From Pseudanabaena sp. BC1403 (GTDB taxonomy: Bacteria; Cyanobacteriota; Cyanobacteriia; Pseudanabaenales; Pseudanabaenaceae), in contig NZ_PDDM01000014.1 of NCBI RefSeq assembly GCF_002914585.1, forward strand, positions 1 to 64,000: a stretch of 64,000 nt of DNA, given 5' to 3'. The first letter of the stretch is position 1. Every line of letters begins with the position of its first letter. The translations under genes were made by a program, and so were the position numbers. The notes beneath the pieces are model-generated. The model saw only the letters and a list, made by a program, of their open reading frames with translations. It was not told the origin of the DNA and made no database searches. Positions 18,483-26,374 of this stretch are shown piece by piece.

Positions 18483-19979
18483 CTACTTTTTTACTTTTTT
18501 CATATTCTTTTTCAAACGAGCTAATTCAGCTTTTAAAACGAGTATTTGTGGATGTTTAGGATCTAATAAATGCTTAAAGAGAAATAATGTTTCTTTATAG
18601 GCTGCGACTGCTTGAGGAAATTGTTGACATTTCTCATAAAGTTTTCCTAATGTCCAAATACGATCAGCATATGATTTATTTTGAGTCTCTTGCCGTTCGC
18701 GTTTAATGGCTTTCCATCTTTCTAACAATGCAATTGTTTCTGAATTCCGTTTTTGACTTTTATAAAGTTCTGCTAAATTATTCAGGCTATTGGCAGTATC
18801 AGGATGATTTTCTCCTAATTGCTCTTCACAGATTTTCAGTGAGCGAAGAAAGAGGGATTCAGCCTCATCATATCGTCCTTTATCTTGATAAAGTCTCGCT
18901 AAATTATTCAGGCTATTGGCAATATCAGGATGATTTTCTCCTAATTGCTCTTCACGGATTTTCAGTGAGCGAAGATAGTGGGATTCTGCCTCATCATATC
19001 GTCCTTTATTTTTATAAAGTCCCGCTAAATTATTCAGGCTATTGGCAGTATCAGGATGATTTTTTCCTAATTGCTCTTCATAGATTTTCAGTGCGCGAAG
19101 ATTGAGAGATTCTGCCTCATCATATCGTCCTTTACTTCTATAAAGTTCTGCTAAATTATTCAGACTAGTAGCAGTATCAGGATGATTTTTTCCTAATTGC
19201 TCTTCACTTATTGATAGAGCATTTTTATAAAAATAAATCGAACTGTCATAATCACCCTGTTCTTGCTTGCTATTACCAATATCTCGTAACAAGGTAGTAA
19301 TATAGCGCAGGTTTTTCAGGTTTATTTCTTTGTAAAAGGTTTCTGCTCGACGAAAGAATGACTCGGCTTCTGCATAATGGCCAGAACGGAGTTTGACAAG
19401 TCCCTGTAAATGGAGGGGAAAACCTTTTCCAAAAGCATCTAACCTATCAGCAATTTCATGTTCTCGAAAACCTTGAACAGCGGCTTGTAAACGCTCAATT
19501 TGATTATAAGTCCACCAATCAAAGCCTCTATCCAATAGTCTTCCAGTCTGAGCCTCACCTTCATTAAGGATCTCATGATAACAAAATTCCACATCTTCTT
19601 CTGACGACATTTTTTCAGAAAAGAAGTAATCCGCCGCTCGTTGGGATAACCTCAAAAATTCATCTTTATCCTGCTGCCAGAGTTGATTTAATAATACATT
19701 TCGCGTTAATTCATGGATGTTATATCCCTGTTTAGGAAATTCCTCAACAAAGGTTAACGTCTTTAACTTTTCATACAATTTATCCGCTTGTTCTGCTAAC
19801 TCTGGTCTTAACGCCGCCAAAATATTAGCATCAAAAAAATGTGGAATTGCCGCCGCCCAGAGCGTAGAAACCAAATCATCAGGCATCTGACTCATTTGTA
19901 ATTCCAGCAAGATCCACTGCCGTTCTGTCTCTGTCTCGGCTTGCTGAACTCGTTTTAGTATCTCTTCAATACTGACCAC
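18483..19979 (-). CDS. TPR protein, downstream half of a split STAND-like system
   Basis: The 498-residue product begins with a helical region of about 190 residues whose YNIHELTRNVLLNQLW segment resembles the winged-helix part that follows NB-ARC ATPases. Next come about five 42-residue kinesin-light-chain-type TPRs of the form NSLNNLAxLYxxKGRYDEAE (about 230-410), then further helices and a lysine-rich end. TPR arrays in STAND proteins act as ligand sensors. Its start overlaps the end of the ATPase gene by 14 bases in another frame, implying coupled translation. The TPR DNA repeats every 126 bp with high identity. No catalytic effector domain is seen. Confidence 0.85.
   Translation of the reverse strand: MVSIEEILKRVQQAETETERQWILLELQMSQMPDDLVSTLWAAAIPHFFDANILAALRPELAEQADKLYEKLKTLTFVEEFPKQGYNIHELTRNVLLNQLWQQDKDEFLRLSQRAADYFFSEKMSSEEDVEFCYHEILNEGEAQTGRLLDRGFDWWTYNQIERLQAAVQGFREHEIADRLDAFGKGFPLHLQGLVKLRSGHYAEAESFFRRAETFYKEINLKNLRYITTLLRDIGNSKQEQGDYDSSIYFYKNALSISEEQLGKNHPDTATSLNNLAELYRSKGRYDEAESLNLRALKIYEEQLGKNHPDTANSLNNLAGLYKNKGRYDEAESHYLRSLKIREEQLGENHPDIANSLNNLARLYQDKGRYDEAESLFLRSLKICEEQLGENHPDTANSLNNLAELYKSQKRNSETIALLERWKAIKRERQETQNKSYADRIWTLGKLYEKCQQFPQAVAAYKETLFLFKHLLDPKHPQILVLKAELARLKKNMKKVKK
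18776..19230 (-). repeat. 126-bp tandem coding repeats (TPR array)
   Basis: The phrase TTCAGGCTATTGGCA recurs at 18781, 18907 and 19033, with a diverged copy at 19159, a period of exactly 126 bp or 42 codons. Between copies only scattered bases differ. This points to recent tandem duplication or ongoing gene conversion within the TPR array. Confidence 0.85.
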
Positions 19980-20727
19980 TGTTTATCACTGTTAATAACA
20001 CTTCATGAACATTTTTAGGATGACCTTTAAGCCCAATTAAGATTGGTTTAATCGCATAATCGGGTAGATCACAAAACTCACACCACGCCTCTAGCTCATT
20101 AATCGAAGTCAGTTTAAAATATTCACATTCATGCCCCCAAACCGAATTGCTTGGATTTGGAGTTGCCTGCCCAGCAATCACAGTTGTCACCTTTTTTAAA
20201 CGTCGTACAACAGTTCTTAACCATGTGCCTTCAATCCAATCCTGTAATGACTTATTTGCCATTTGGTAAGTATCGAGTGTAATTACCATTTGATGCTCAA
20301 ATCTCTCTAAATCATTAAAAAAAGCATCATGTAACTGCCGTAAACGATGTTCCTGCGCTTGCGGATCGATACTAGTCCCATGAATTGCTATGGAAATTGT
20401 TTGTGCTTCAATATCATTTTCAGAAAAATCAACACTTCCTTGTATAAAAGCTCTAAGTTGTTTTACAAAAGTAGGAAATTGCGCCCGTCCCAAATCATTT
20501 ACAACTTCCGACAAAAACGCTGCAATACTATCTAAGCCTTTGCAATCAAACGGCACATATTTCACTGTGTCTGGACATTGTTGCTGAAATCGGCTGAGAA
20601 GCGATGATTTCCCCATGCCTGACTCTCCTTCTATAAGCATAATGCGGCAATCATGATTGCCCTGTGCCATTTGTAGAAATATTTCGAGTTCCCTTGTACG
20701 GTTCGCTAATTTACGCAGTTTTGCCAT
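19966..20727 (-). CDS. STAND/NB-ARC-like P-loop ATPase
   Basis: The 253-residue product starts with an NRTRELEIFL segment typical of the region before NB-ARC/NACHT P-loops. Walker A is GESGMGKSS (about 34-42), a Walker B-like MVITLDTYQ is near 150, and a sensor segment VTTVIAGQATP follows. Near the C-terminus GLKGHPKNVHEVLL resembles the GLPLAL-type helical motif. It ends where STAND proteins normally continue into winged-helix and sensor repeats; these are encoded by the overlapping TPR gene, so the two likely form one switch. It begins 11 bp after the small membrane-protein gene. Confidence 0.8.
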   Translation of the reverse strand: MAKLRKLANRTRELEIFLQMAQGNHDCRIMLIEGESGMGKSSLLSRFQQQCPDTVKYVPFDCKGLDSIAAFLSEVVNDLGRAQFPTFVKQLRAFIQGSVDFSENDIEAQTISIAIHGTSIDPQAQEHRLRQLHDAFFNDLERFEHQMVITLDTYQMANKSLQDWIEGTWLRTVVRRLKKVTTVIAGQATPNPSNSVWGHECEYFKLTSINELEAWCEFCDLPDYAIKPILIGLKGHPKNVHEVLLTVINSGQY

Positions 20728-20738
20728 TGCTCCAGCAT

Positions 20739-21053
20739 TTACGAGTTATTTTTGTCGCTTGAGTCCTTAAGTGGATCATCATAACCCAATTCCACTTTCT
20801 GCTTACCATCAACATCGTTTTCCGAAAACTCAGTACCACGCATACGGTATTCACCCTCACCCCGTAGCTTATTGCCCTTAAACACGACGTTTACTGGTGG
20901 GTCATCCTGTATTGGCTCATTTGGCTTGGCTTTAACCTGCATTGTCCGTTTTTTCGCATTCACCGAAAGAGACGTTATGCGATCGCGGAGAAGCCAAACA
21001 ATCGCAATCAAAACTAATGCAACAATCCCTGCGATCATGACAGTTGTATTCAT
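20739..21053 (-). CDS. Small single-pass membrane protein at the head of the STAND-like operon
   Basis: The 104-residue product has one N-terminal membrane helix (VMIAGIVALVLIAIVWLL, about 4-21) followed by a charged soluble tail with FKGNKLRGEGEYRMRG and FSENDVDGKQKVELG. The family is not one I recognise. Its position 11 bp before the ATPase gene suggests co-transcription. The tail could recruit the ATPase to the membrane, or it could be the effector that damages or signals through the membrane; both are inference. Confidence 0.7.
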   Translation of the reverse strand: MNTTVMIAGIVALVLIAIVWLLRDRITSLSVNAKKRTMQVKAKPNEPIQDDPPVNVVFKGNKLRGEGEYRMRGTEFSENDVDGKQKVELGYDDPLKDSSDKNNS

Positions 21054-21185
21054 ATTTACACATCACTTTTGCGAAGAAATTATCATTGAGTTTCCTAAGA
21101 TTATCATATTGTAAAGATATAATTAAAGTGATTTCTTTCTAAAATACATCAAATCATTTGAGAATATTTGTTGTTGATTGAGATT

Positions 21186-21229
21186 GCGCTCGCTTAACCA
21201 CAATCATGACTCACAGTAATTGCGATCGC
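21186..21229. repeat. HIP1-bounded repeat, diverged copy 2 (44 bp)
   Basis: A degenerate GCGCTCGC at 21186 and a perfect GCGATCGC at 21222-21229 bracket the conserved core ATCATGACTCACAGTAATT. It is followed by CTTGAGGAGATTGATTTTTG and GATGTGATCGC, the family linker. The rest of the 21054-21369 gap holds no gene. Confidence 0.7.
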
Positions 21230-21369
21230 CTTGAGGAGATTGATTTTTGATGTGATCGCTTGATTCGAGGGGGTGTGAGGAGTGGGGGATTGATGTGCCG
21301 TTATAATTTAGACAATAGAAAATAATATTTTGCTAAATTTATGACTAACACTTAAGGAAATCGACACTT

Positions 21370-21597
21370 ATGCTAACTTTGCAAATTACAAAAGATCAGG
21401 TTTTCACTTTGATCGATCAACTTTCACTTAATGAGAAGCAAGAAGTTTTACAATATTTAGTCGAAAAAACCCGTGAGAATCTTGATGATACCCCTGATGA
21501 GATTGTTATCGAGGGTATTAAACAAGGTCTCCAAGAAGCGATGAGGGGGCAAACTATTCCTCTATCTCAGATGTGGGAGGGGATTGATGTCGAGTAA
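21370..21597 (+). CDS. Antitoxin of a RelE/ParE-type pair
   Basis: The 75-residue acidic product (QITKDQVFTLIDQLSLNEKQEVLQYL, discontinuously conserved) resembles the short helical antitoxins that precede RelE/ParE toxins in cyanobacteria. Its tail ends LSQMWEGIDVE. Its stop overlaps the toxin start by 11 bases, the usual antitoxin-first arrangement with coupled translation. The protein probably binds and inactivates the toxin and represses its own promoter (family knowledge). Confidence 0.8.
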   Translation: MLTLQITKDQVFTLIDQLSLNEKQEVLQYLVEKTRENLDDTPDEIVIEGIKQGLQEAMRGQTIPLSQMWEGIDVE

Positions 21598-21934
21598 TTC
21601 CATCGAAATTTTTCTGACTTCCCGTTTCAAAAAAGATCTTAGTCAATTAGCTAAACGTTATCGTTCAATTCGTAAAGATCTAGAACCTCTAGTTGAGCAG
21701 CTTAAATCAGGAGAAGTTTTAGGCGATCAAATTTCTGGTTTGAATAATCAAGTATTTAAGGTTCGTCTCAAAAACAGCAATATTCAAAAGGGAAAAAGCG
21801 CAGGTTATCGGGTTATTTATTATGTGAAAACTGAAACCAGTGTGGTTTTGGTGACGATTTATTCTAAGTCCGACACGTCAGATATAGAGAATAATGTGAT
21901 CGAAAAAATTATTAAAGAATTTGTGGAGGAATAG
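21587..21934 (+). CDS. RelE/ParE-family toxin
   Basis: The 115-residue product starts MSSNSIEIFLTSRFKKDL and shows the RelE fold pattern: helices with KRYRSIRKDLEPLVEQL, then GVLGDQI-like GEVLGDQISGL, VFKVRLKNSN, GYRVIYYVK and VLVTIYSKSD. RelE toxins cleave mRNA on the ribosome; ParE toxins attack gyrase. The sequence does not settle which. I use the ATG at 21587 rather than the TTG one codon earlier. Its neighbours are HIP1-bounded repeats, typical of a mobile accessory patch. Confidence 0.85.
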   Translation: MSSNSIEIFLTSRFKKDLSQLAKRYRSIRKDLEPLVEQLKSGEVLGDQISGLNNQVFKVRLKNSNIQKGKSAGYRVIYYVKTETSVVLVTIYSKSDTSDIENNVIEKIIKEFVEE

Positions 21935-21945
21935 GTATCGTTGAT

Positions 21946-21986
21946 GTGATCGCCTAGAAATCACGACTCACAATAATAGCGATCGC
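21946..21986. repeat. 41-bp HIP1-bounded repeat, copy 3
   Basis: GTGATCGC at 21946 and GCGATCGC at 21979-21986 enclose CTAGAAATCACGACTCACAA and TAATA. The copy starts 11 bp after the RelE toxin stop. Confidence 0.8.
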
Positions 21987-22142
21987 CGTCTTCCCAACTC
22001 ACAACAACAAACCCAAACTTAAGTACAGGATTTTATTAAACTTAGGGATAATTCAAGAAATAGCGATCGCCACATAACAGAAAACTTAGCTAATTTGTAA
22101 TATAAAATCTAGTTGAGACCCATCATTCCCCAAAGATGTCCC

Positions 22143-23795
22143 ATGCTCAAGCCTGTAATACTTACCGTTGATGATGACCCCGCAGTATTGCAAGCGGTGG
22201 CTAGAGACTTACGACAGCAATATGGCGATCGCTTTCGGATTGTGAGGGCAGACTCAGGAGCATCAGCACTTGACACCACCCAGCAACTCAAACTTCGCAA
22301 CGAAGCGATCGCCCTGTTCCTAGTGGATCAACGGATGCCACAAATGAGCGGCGTAGAATTTTTAGAACAGGCGAGTGACATCTTTCCCGAAGCAAAACGG
22401 GTGCTACTGACAGCCTATGCCGATACAAATGCTGCGATCGCTGCAATTAATACCGCTAGACTAGACTACTACCTATTAAAGCCTTGGGATCCGCCACAGG
22501 AAAAGCTTTATCCAGCCCTTGATGACTTGCTCAACGATTGGCAAGCCAACTTTAAACCAGAATTTCAAGGCGTAAAAGTAATTAGCGATCGCTGGTCTCC
22601 GCAATCCCACAATATTCGCGATTTCCTTGCCCGCAACCAAATCCCCTATCGTTGGCTCGATATCGAAACTAATCCTGAAGCTCAGAAATTTTTACAATAT
22701 GCTGGAGAGAAGGGTAATCCCTGCTTGCCTTTGGTAATTTTGCCTGACGGCACAAAATTAGTTAAGCCAAGCATTACTGATATCGCGGGAAAAGTAGGAC
22801 TCCAAACTCAAGCCGAAAAGCCATTTTACGATCTCGCCATTATTGGTGGTGGCCCCGCAGGACTAGCCGCCGCAGTTTATGGAGCTTCTGAAGGATTACG
22901 CACCGTGATGATTGAGAAGGAAGCCCCTGGAGGACAGGCAGGAACCAGCTCGCGCATTGAGAACTATCTAGGATTTCCTGTGGGATTGAGTGGTAGCGAC
23001 CTCGCTCGACGCGGAGTCACCCAAGCCAAGCGTTTTGGTGTAGAAATCCTAACACCCCTAGAAGCAACAGGCATCCGCATTGAGAATAACTATCGCATCA
23101 TTACATTATCTAATGGTTCGGAGATTAGTTGTCACGCCCTAATTTTAGCGATGGGCGTAGCTTGGCGCAGGCTAGATGTAAAGGGAATTGACCAGTTCAC
23201 TGGTTCAGGAGTCTACTATGGTGCGGCTCAAACTGAAGCAGCGGCTTGTCAAAATGAGGAGGTTTATATCGTTGGTGGAGCTAACTCCGCAGGTCAAGCG
23301 GCGATGTATTTCTCGAAATATGCCAGCAAGGTTCGCATGTTAGTGCGAGGCGAGTCTCTCACTAAGAGTATGTCCCAGTATTTGATCGACCAGATTGCGG
23401 GAACTCCTAATATCGAAGTTTTGCCTTTCCACAGCGTTGTAGAAGTGAAAGGCAGCGACAAACTAGAAGAGATAGTGGTAAAGGATTCGCAAACAGGTGA
23501 GGTAAAAACTCTAGCGGCAAGTTCGCTATTTATTTTCATTGGTGCAACTCCCAGCACGGAATGGCTTGGCGATTTGATTCAACAAGACGATCGCGGTTTT
23601 GTAAAGACTGGTTTAGATATCGAGAAACCTACGCCTTGGCAATTGCAGCGCGATCGCTTTTTGTTAGAAACAAATGTCTCTGGGATCTTTGCAGTAGGAG
23701 ATGTTCGTCACGGCTCAGTTAAGCGTGTTGCCTCAGGCGTAGGTGAAGGATCGATTTGCGTGCAATTTGTGCATCAACATCTTGCCAATGTTTAA
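22143..23795 (+). CDS. Response regulator fused to a thioredoxin-reductase-like flavoprotein
   Basis: The 550-residue product has a receiver domain first (TVDDDPAVL; phosphoacceptor Asp62 in VDQRMPQMSG; Lys in LLKPWD). Residues about 143-222 look like a glutaredoxin-type fold (IPYRWLDIETNPEAQ, cis-Pro CLPLVILPDG) with SPQSH where CxxC would be. From 231 comes a thioredoxin-reductase-like FAD/NADPH module (IIGGGPAG at 235-240, VGGANSAGQAA, GIFAVGDVR). The redox CxxC of true reductases is absent; the site reads GAAQTEAAAC. It is therefore a regulated FAD protein with an unusual electron path. The ATG at 22143 starts the receiver properly. The cognate kinase follows 62 bp downstream. Confidence 0.9.
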   Translation: MLKPVILTVDDDPAVLQAVARDLRQQYGDRFRIVRADSGASALDTTQQLKLRNEAIALFLVDQRMPQMSGVEFLEQASDIFPEAKRVLLTAYADTNAAIAAINTARLDYYLLKPWDPPQEKLYPALDDLLNDWQANFKPEFQGVKVISDRWSPQSHNIRDFLARNQIPYRWLDIETNPEAQKFLQYAGEKGNPCLPLVILPDGTKLVKPSITDIAGKVGLQTQAEKPFYDLAIIGGGPAGLAAAVYGASEGLRTVMIEKEAPGGQAGTSSRIENYLGFPVGLSGSDLARRGVTQAKRFGVEILTPLEATGIRIENNYRIITLSNGSEISCHALILAMGVAWRRLDVKGIDQFTGSGVYYGAAQTEAAACQNEEVYIVGGANSAGQAAMYFSKYASKVRMLVRGESLTKSMSQYLIDQIAGTPNIEVLPFHSVVEVKGSDKLEEIVVKDSQTGEVKTLAASSLFIFIGATPSTEWLGDLIQQDDRGFVKTGLDIEKPTPWQLQRDRFLLETNVSGIFAVGDVRHGSVKRVASGVGEGSICVQFVHQHLANV

Positions 23796-23799
23796 CCCT

Positions 23800-23836
23800 C
23801 AAAGCAAAAGGATTGCTTCGTAATTCTTTTGCTTTG
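23800..23836. terminator. Hairpin between the flavoprotein and kinase genes
   Basis: CAAAGCAAAAGGATT pairs with AATTCTTTTGCTTTG with one G-T pair. It may attenuate transcription between the two genes. Confidence 0.55.
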
Positions 23837-23857
23837 TTTATAGTCTAGGAGATTGCC

Positions 23858-25276
23858 ATGCTCTGCGCTGATACTCTATTACAACTGGAACTCTTTCAGA
23901 CTTTGCCCATCGAGAGAATTAAATGGATCTGCGATCGCGTCCAGCCGATGCACCTGAAGGCAGGAGATATCCTCTTTCGAGAGGGCGATCGCCCCGATGG
24001 ATTTTACATTCAAGTGAATGGAATTACTAACATCAGCCGCATGAGCCAAGGCGTTGACATGCCCATCGGTCGGCATGATGGATTATCCTTCTTTGGTGAA
24101 ATCCAAGTCCTCTCTGACGACAATGTGCCTGTGACCTTAGAGGCTGTCAACGAAGTCCACCTCTATCGACTCTCTGGCGAAGATTTTATCGATGTGCTAC
24201 ATTCCTGCCGTGAGTTTGAGAAGCTAATGTTTCGGATCGTCCAGAAGCGTTTGCGTGGTCTAGAATCTTTCATTCAAACCCGTGAAAAAATGGCAGCTCT
24301 CGGAACTCTCTCCGCAGGACTCGCGCACGAACTCAATAATCCTGCGGCGGCTCTAGTTAGGTCTTTAAAGGATTTACAACCAGCCATGCTAGAACTGCAA
24401 CGCATGAATCTGATCTATGGTCAGCGCCAAGTTGATGACGCGCATACAGCCGAATGGCTAAAAATTCGGGACTTAGGCTTTGAGGCGATCACGCATCCGT
24501 CAATTAATTCTTTAGCATTAAGCGATCGCGAAGATCGATTACTGGAATGGTTAGAAGATTATGGAGTGCAAGAAGCTTGGAAATTAGTAGAACCTTTGGC
24601 TCTAGGTGGTGTGGAGCCAGAGATATTATCCTCAATGATGGAACGTTGGCGGAATGATTCTACCGAATTAAGAGACATGGGATTGCGATGGTTGGCTCTA
24701 TCCTTTGATGTGATGGCAATGATTGGCAATGGTCTGAATGGTGCAGAGAGAATATCAACATTAGTACAGTCGATGAAGTCTTATTCCTATATGGATCGAG
24801 GCGCACAGCAAAAAGTTGATATTCACGAAGGCATTGAAGACACGCTACGATTATTTTCGTTCAAACTCAAGCATGGTATTACGATTAAACGTGACTACGA
24901 TCGGAATTTGCCGCAGATTTTGGCTTTTGGAAGCGAGCTAAATCAGGTATGGACAAATTTAATCGACAATGCGATTTACGAACTAGAAAACACAGGCTCT
25001 TTTGACGGATCGCCTGCAACGATTACGATTCGTACTTGTCACAGAGAAAAATGTTTAGTAGTAGAAATTATCGATAATGGACATGGTATCGATCCAGAAG
25101 TGAAAAATCGTATCCTTGAGCCTTTCTTTACTACTAAGCCTATGGGAAAAGGTTCGGGATTAGGGCTAGATGTGGTCAGACGCATTATCGAAAATAGACA
25201 TCACGGCAGTCTTGCGATCGAGTCTGTCGCTGGTAAAACCTGCTTTATAGTTTTTTTGCCCATACAAGATGTCTAA
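23858..25276 (+). CDS. Histidine kinase with cyclic-nucleotide-binding-type sensor domain
   Basis: The 472-residue product starts with a cNMP-binding/CRP-like beta-barrel (about 8-130: LKAGDILFREGDRPDGFYIQ split by loops, FFGEIQVLSDD). It continues with a DHp helix carrying AGLAHELNNPAA (His157) and ends with a GHKL domain (NLIDNAIYEL, DNGHGI, GKGSGLGLDVV). A GGAG sequence lies 11 bases before the ATG. Such kinases are regularly encoded next to receiver-TrxR fusions in cyanobacteria, so it probably phosphorylates the upstream protein's Asp62. There is no membrane segment, so sensing is cytoplasmic. Whether it binds cAMP, cGMP or nothing is unknown. Confidence 0.9.
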   Translation: MLCADTLLQLELFQTLPIERIKWICDRVQPMHLKAGDILFREGDRPDGFYIQVNGITNISRMSQGVDMPIGRHDGLSFFGEIQVLSDDNVPVTLEAVNEVHLYRLSGEDFIDVLHSCREFEKLMFRIVQKRLRGLESFIQTREKMAALGTLSAGLAHELNNPAAALVRSLKDLQPAMLELQRMNLIYGQRQVDDAHTAEWLKIRDLGFEAITHPSINSLALSDREDRLLEWLEDYGVQEAWKLVEPLALGGVEPEILSSMMERWRNDSTELRDMGLRWLALSFDVMAMIGNGLNGAERISTLVQSMKSYSYMDRGAQQKVDIHEGIEDTLRLFSFKLKHGITIKRDYDRNLPQILAFGSELNQVWTNLIDNAIYELENTGSFDGSPATITIRTCHREKCLVVEIIDNGHGIDPEVKNRILEPFFTTKPMGKGSGLGLDVVRRIIENRHHGSLAIESVAGKTCFIVFLPIQDV

Positions 25277-25288
25277 TCAAAGCTTGTT

Positions 25289-25522
25289 TTACTTAGAGGG
25301 GGATCTAGTCGCAAGAATATATTTAAGGAATGAATAGGTTTCAGATTTAGAAAGTCTAAATTTCTCTCCTGAATGGTCAATAATATACTCACCTACTACC
25401 TCTCCACATACTGTACAGGTATAAGTACCAATCACAAGTATGTCAATGCTCAACTGCCGAATTTGTTCTTCTAACCATTGATCTCTAAGCGCTAAAACAT
25501 CTTCAAAATAAGCTGAATCCAT
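25289..25522 (-). CDS. Small protein of unknown function
   Basis: The 77-residue product starts MDSAYFEDVLALRDQWLEEQI. The ATG at 25520-25522 has AAGGAG eight bases upstream; a longer form starting five codons earlier would place that site inside the gene. A CTVCGEVVGEY segment has a single CxxC, which might bind metal in a dimer. The C-terminus reads LSKSETYSFLKYIL. I do not recognise the family. It converges on the kinase gene with 12 bp between stops. The 25523-25747 gap shows no gene. Confidence 0.6.
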   Translation of the reverse strand: MDSAYFEDVLALRDQWLEEQIRQLSIDILVIGTYTCTVCGEVVGEYIIDHSGEKFRLSKSETYSFLKYILATRSPSK

Positions 25523-25747
25523 TATTATCTCCTTCATTGATGTGCTTGCAAAAAATTGTATGGGGTAGAATCTATGGCTTGATACCCAAGGCTGGTCTTA
25601 ACTGCTCCTCCGAAAATCAGGTTGATTAGAAAGATAGGTTTTAAAAAAAGCGACACTCAATATTTTGGCATAGAGATGAGCAAAACTAGGATCGATGCCA
25701 ATTAAAGGAGATGGTACATTTTAAGGAATAAGAGATTATGATCTGGC

Positions 25748-26374
25748 TCAAGAACTGACAATTCCGCGCTTGATCGCAACTAATGTTGCTTGAGTGCGAT
25801 CGCTTACGCCTAGTTTGCTTAAAACACCATTTATGTGGTACTTAACCGTACTCTCAGAAATATATAATTCAGTGGCAATTTGTTGATTCGTTTTACCTTG
25901 GGCAACCAATTTTAAGACATCCAATTCTCGATTAGATAATTGAGGGCGATTGAGCCTTTCCGAGAGCTTTTCGCCAACTTCAGGAGGAATATATTTTTTG
26001 CCTTCATAAACAGTTTTGATCGCTCTAATAATTTCATCGACTGGAGCGTTTTTAAATATATAGCCCTTGGCTCCTGCCTTTAACCCTTTATAGATATCTT
26101 CGTCGCCATCGTAAGTCGTGAGCACAATAATTTTTGCCTCCGTAAATTCTTGATGAATAGCAGCGATCGCATCGGCTCCACTCATCTCTGGCATTCGCAA
26201 ATCCATCAAGGTGACATCAGGACGATATTGGCGAAATAGGGCAACTGCCTCTAGTCCGTTATTTGCTTCAGCTACGGTTTCCATATTAGGAGTGTAATCG
26301 ATCATTAATACCAATCCGCTCCTTACAATTGGGTGGTCGTCCGCTACCATAATACGGATTGTTTGATCAGTCAT
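25748..26374 (-). CDS. NarL/LuxR-family response regulator
   Basis: The 208-residue product has a receiver domain (VADDHPIVRSG; phosphoacceptor Asp58 in LMDLRMPEMSG; TTYDGD; KNAPVDEI) and a LuxR-type helix-turn-helix (LSNRELDVLKLVAQGKTN, ISESTVKYHING). It regulates transcription after phosphorylation. Its start overlaps the preceding kinase gene by four bases (ATGA), so the pair is translationally coupled. The CDGSH-to-cytochrome b561 run on the other side of the kinase is a plausible target. Confidence 0.93.
   Translation of the reverse strand: MTDQTIRIMVADDHPIVRSGLVLMIDYTPNMETVAEANNGLEAVALFRQYRPDVTLMDLRMPEMSGADAIAAIHQEFTEAKIIVLTTYDGDEDIYKGLKAGAKGYIFKNAPVDEIIRAIKTVYEGKKYIPPEVGEKLSERLNRPQLSNRELDVLKLVAQGKTNQQIATELYISESTVKYHINGVLSKLGVSDRTQATLVAIKRGIVSS

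Noticed and set aside
18728-19105. Plus-strand frame of 125 codons opposite the TPR gene
   Set aside because: It is the antisense shadow of the 126-bp TPR repeats, which explains its own internal repetition.
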